Shown here one piece after another: positions 5,177 through 5,395 of a stretch of 5,395 nt of DNA (position 1 is the first letter of the stretch; each line of letters starts with the position of its first letter). Both the position numbers and the translations under genes were made by a program. The stretch lies in contig JANNMM010000245.1 in NCBI GenBank assembly GCA_031397915.1, positions 1 through 5,395 of the forward strand, written 5' to 3'. Below the pieces are notes generated by a model, which was given only the letters and a program-made list of their open reading frames with translations, had not been told where the DNA came from and did not search any database. Source of the stretch: JANYCG01 sp031397915. Lineage in GTDB: Bacteria; Pseudomonadota; Gammaproteobacteria; Burkholderiales; Burkholderiaceae_C.

Positions 5177-5395
5177 ATGTCCCTTGAAACCAGCGCCGCA
5201 GACTTGCCCCAGGCCGTGATCGCCCGCATGAGCGAATGCAAAAACCCCCGCTTCAAAGAGGTGATGAGTGCCCTGATCACCCACATCCACGCCTTCGCCC
5301 GTGAAGTGCAGCTCACGCCGGCCGAATGGATGACCGCCATCGAATTCCTCACCGCGACCGGGCAGAAATGCGACGAAAAACGCCAGGAATTCATC
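5177..5395 (+). CDS. Intradiol ring-cleavage dioxygenase, N-terminal part (cut by window end)
   Basis: Seventy-three codons are open to the right edge; the gene continues outside. Residues about 23-73 match the catechol-dioxygenase N-terminal helical domain that forms the dimer linker: NPRFKEVMSALITHIHAFARE, then VQLTPAEWMTAIEFLTATGQ, and the hallmark KRQEFI at the cut. This domain is found in catechol, chlorocatechol and hydroxyquinol 1,2-dioxygenases, not in protocatechuate 3,4-dioxygenase. The iron ligands (two Tyr, two His) and the substrate-determining residues lie beyond the window, so the substrate is unknown. Hydroxyquinol-type is my preference because of the neighbouring HadB/RutE-type reductase. 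GGAG (5166-5169) lies 7 bases before the ATG. The 42-base gap upstream is still compatible with the same operon. Confidence 0.88.
   Translation, partial: MSLETSAADLPQAVIARMSECKNPRFKEVMSALITHIHAFAREVQLTPAEWMTAIEFLTATGQKCDEKRQEFI

Noticed and set aside
1..5395. CRISPR array, tRNA, rRNA, insertion sequence or attachment site
   Set aside because: I saw no regularly spaced repeats, cloverleaf, rRNA-like stretch, transposase or integrase coding sequence, or long terminal inverted repeats on reading both strands.

Overview
The window looks like a piece of a Burkholderiales (betaproteobacterial) chromosome. Genus-level placement, such as Polaromonas, Rhodoferax or Variovorax in the Comamonadaceae, is a guess. 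The clues are high-GC coding sequence with an AT-richer intergenic stretch, a LysR-type regulator divergent from a catabolic-looking gene set, and an orphan Bug-family periplasmic binding protein, a family greatly expanded in this order.

Layout. Positions 1-499 hold no convincing gene. They contain a plausible leftward promoter with a possible gene start at the left edge (1-104), a strong bidirectional hairpin with flanking A and T tracts (237-270), and a structured AT-rich stretch just past the regulator's stop (407-491). A LysR-type regulator lies on the minus strand at 500-1459. An 87-base divergent promoter region (1460-1546) contains small dyads. From 1547 to the right edge, six genes run rightward with gaps of 11, 13, 22, 11 and 42 bases, as in an operon: a SnoaL/NTF2-like protein, a Bug-type solute-binding protein, a Dabb (stress-responsive A/B barrel) protein, a HadB/RutE-family nitroreductase, a stand-alone catalytic-domain homologue of cobalamin-independent methionine synthase (MetE) with an intact zinc-ligand set, and the first 73 codons of an intradiol ring-cleavage dioxygenase cut by the window end.

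How it may work together (inference). An intradiol dioxygenase beside a HadB/RutE-type flavoprotein recalls the trichlorophenol clusters (had, tcp), where a nitroreductase-family protein is encoded beside a hydroxyquinol-type 1,2-dioxygenase. The NTF2-like and Dabb proteins are small alpha+beta-barrel folds often used for dehydration, decarboxylation, cyclisation or isomerisation. The Bug protein would capture a carboxylated or aromatic substrate in the periplasm, and the LysR protein would sense a pathway compound. The MetE-like enzyme is the unusual member. It may transfer a methyl group taken off a methoxylated aromatic, or couple a thiol to a reactive intermediate, as the related epoxyalkane:coenzyme M transferases do. 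The substrate cannot be read from this window. This combination is the best candidate here for an undescribed catabolic system.
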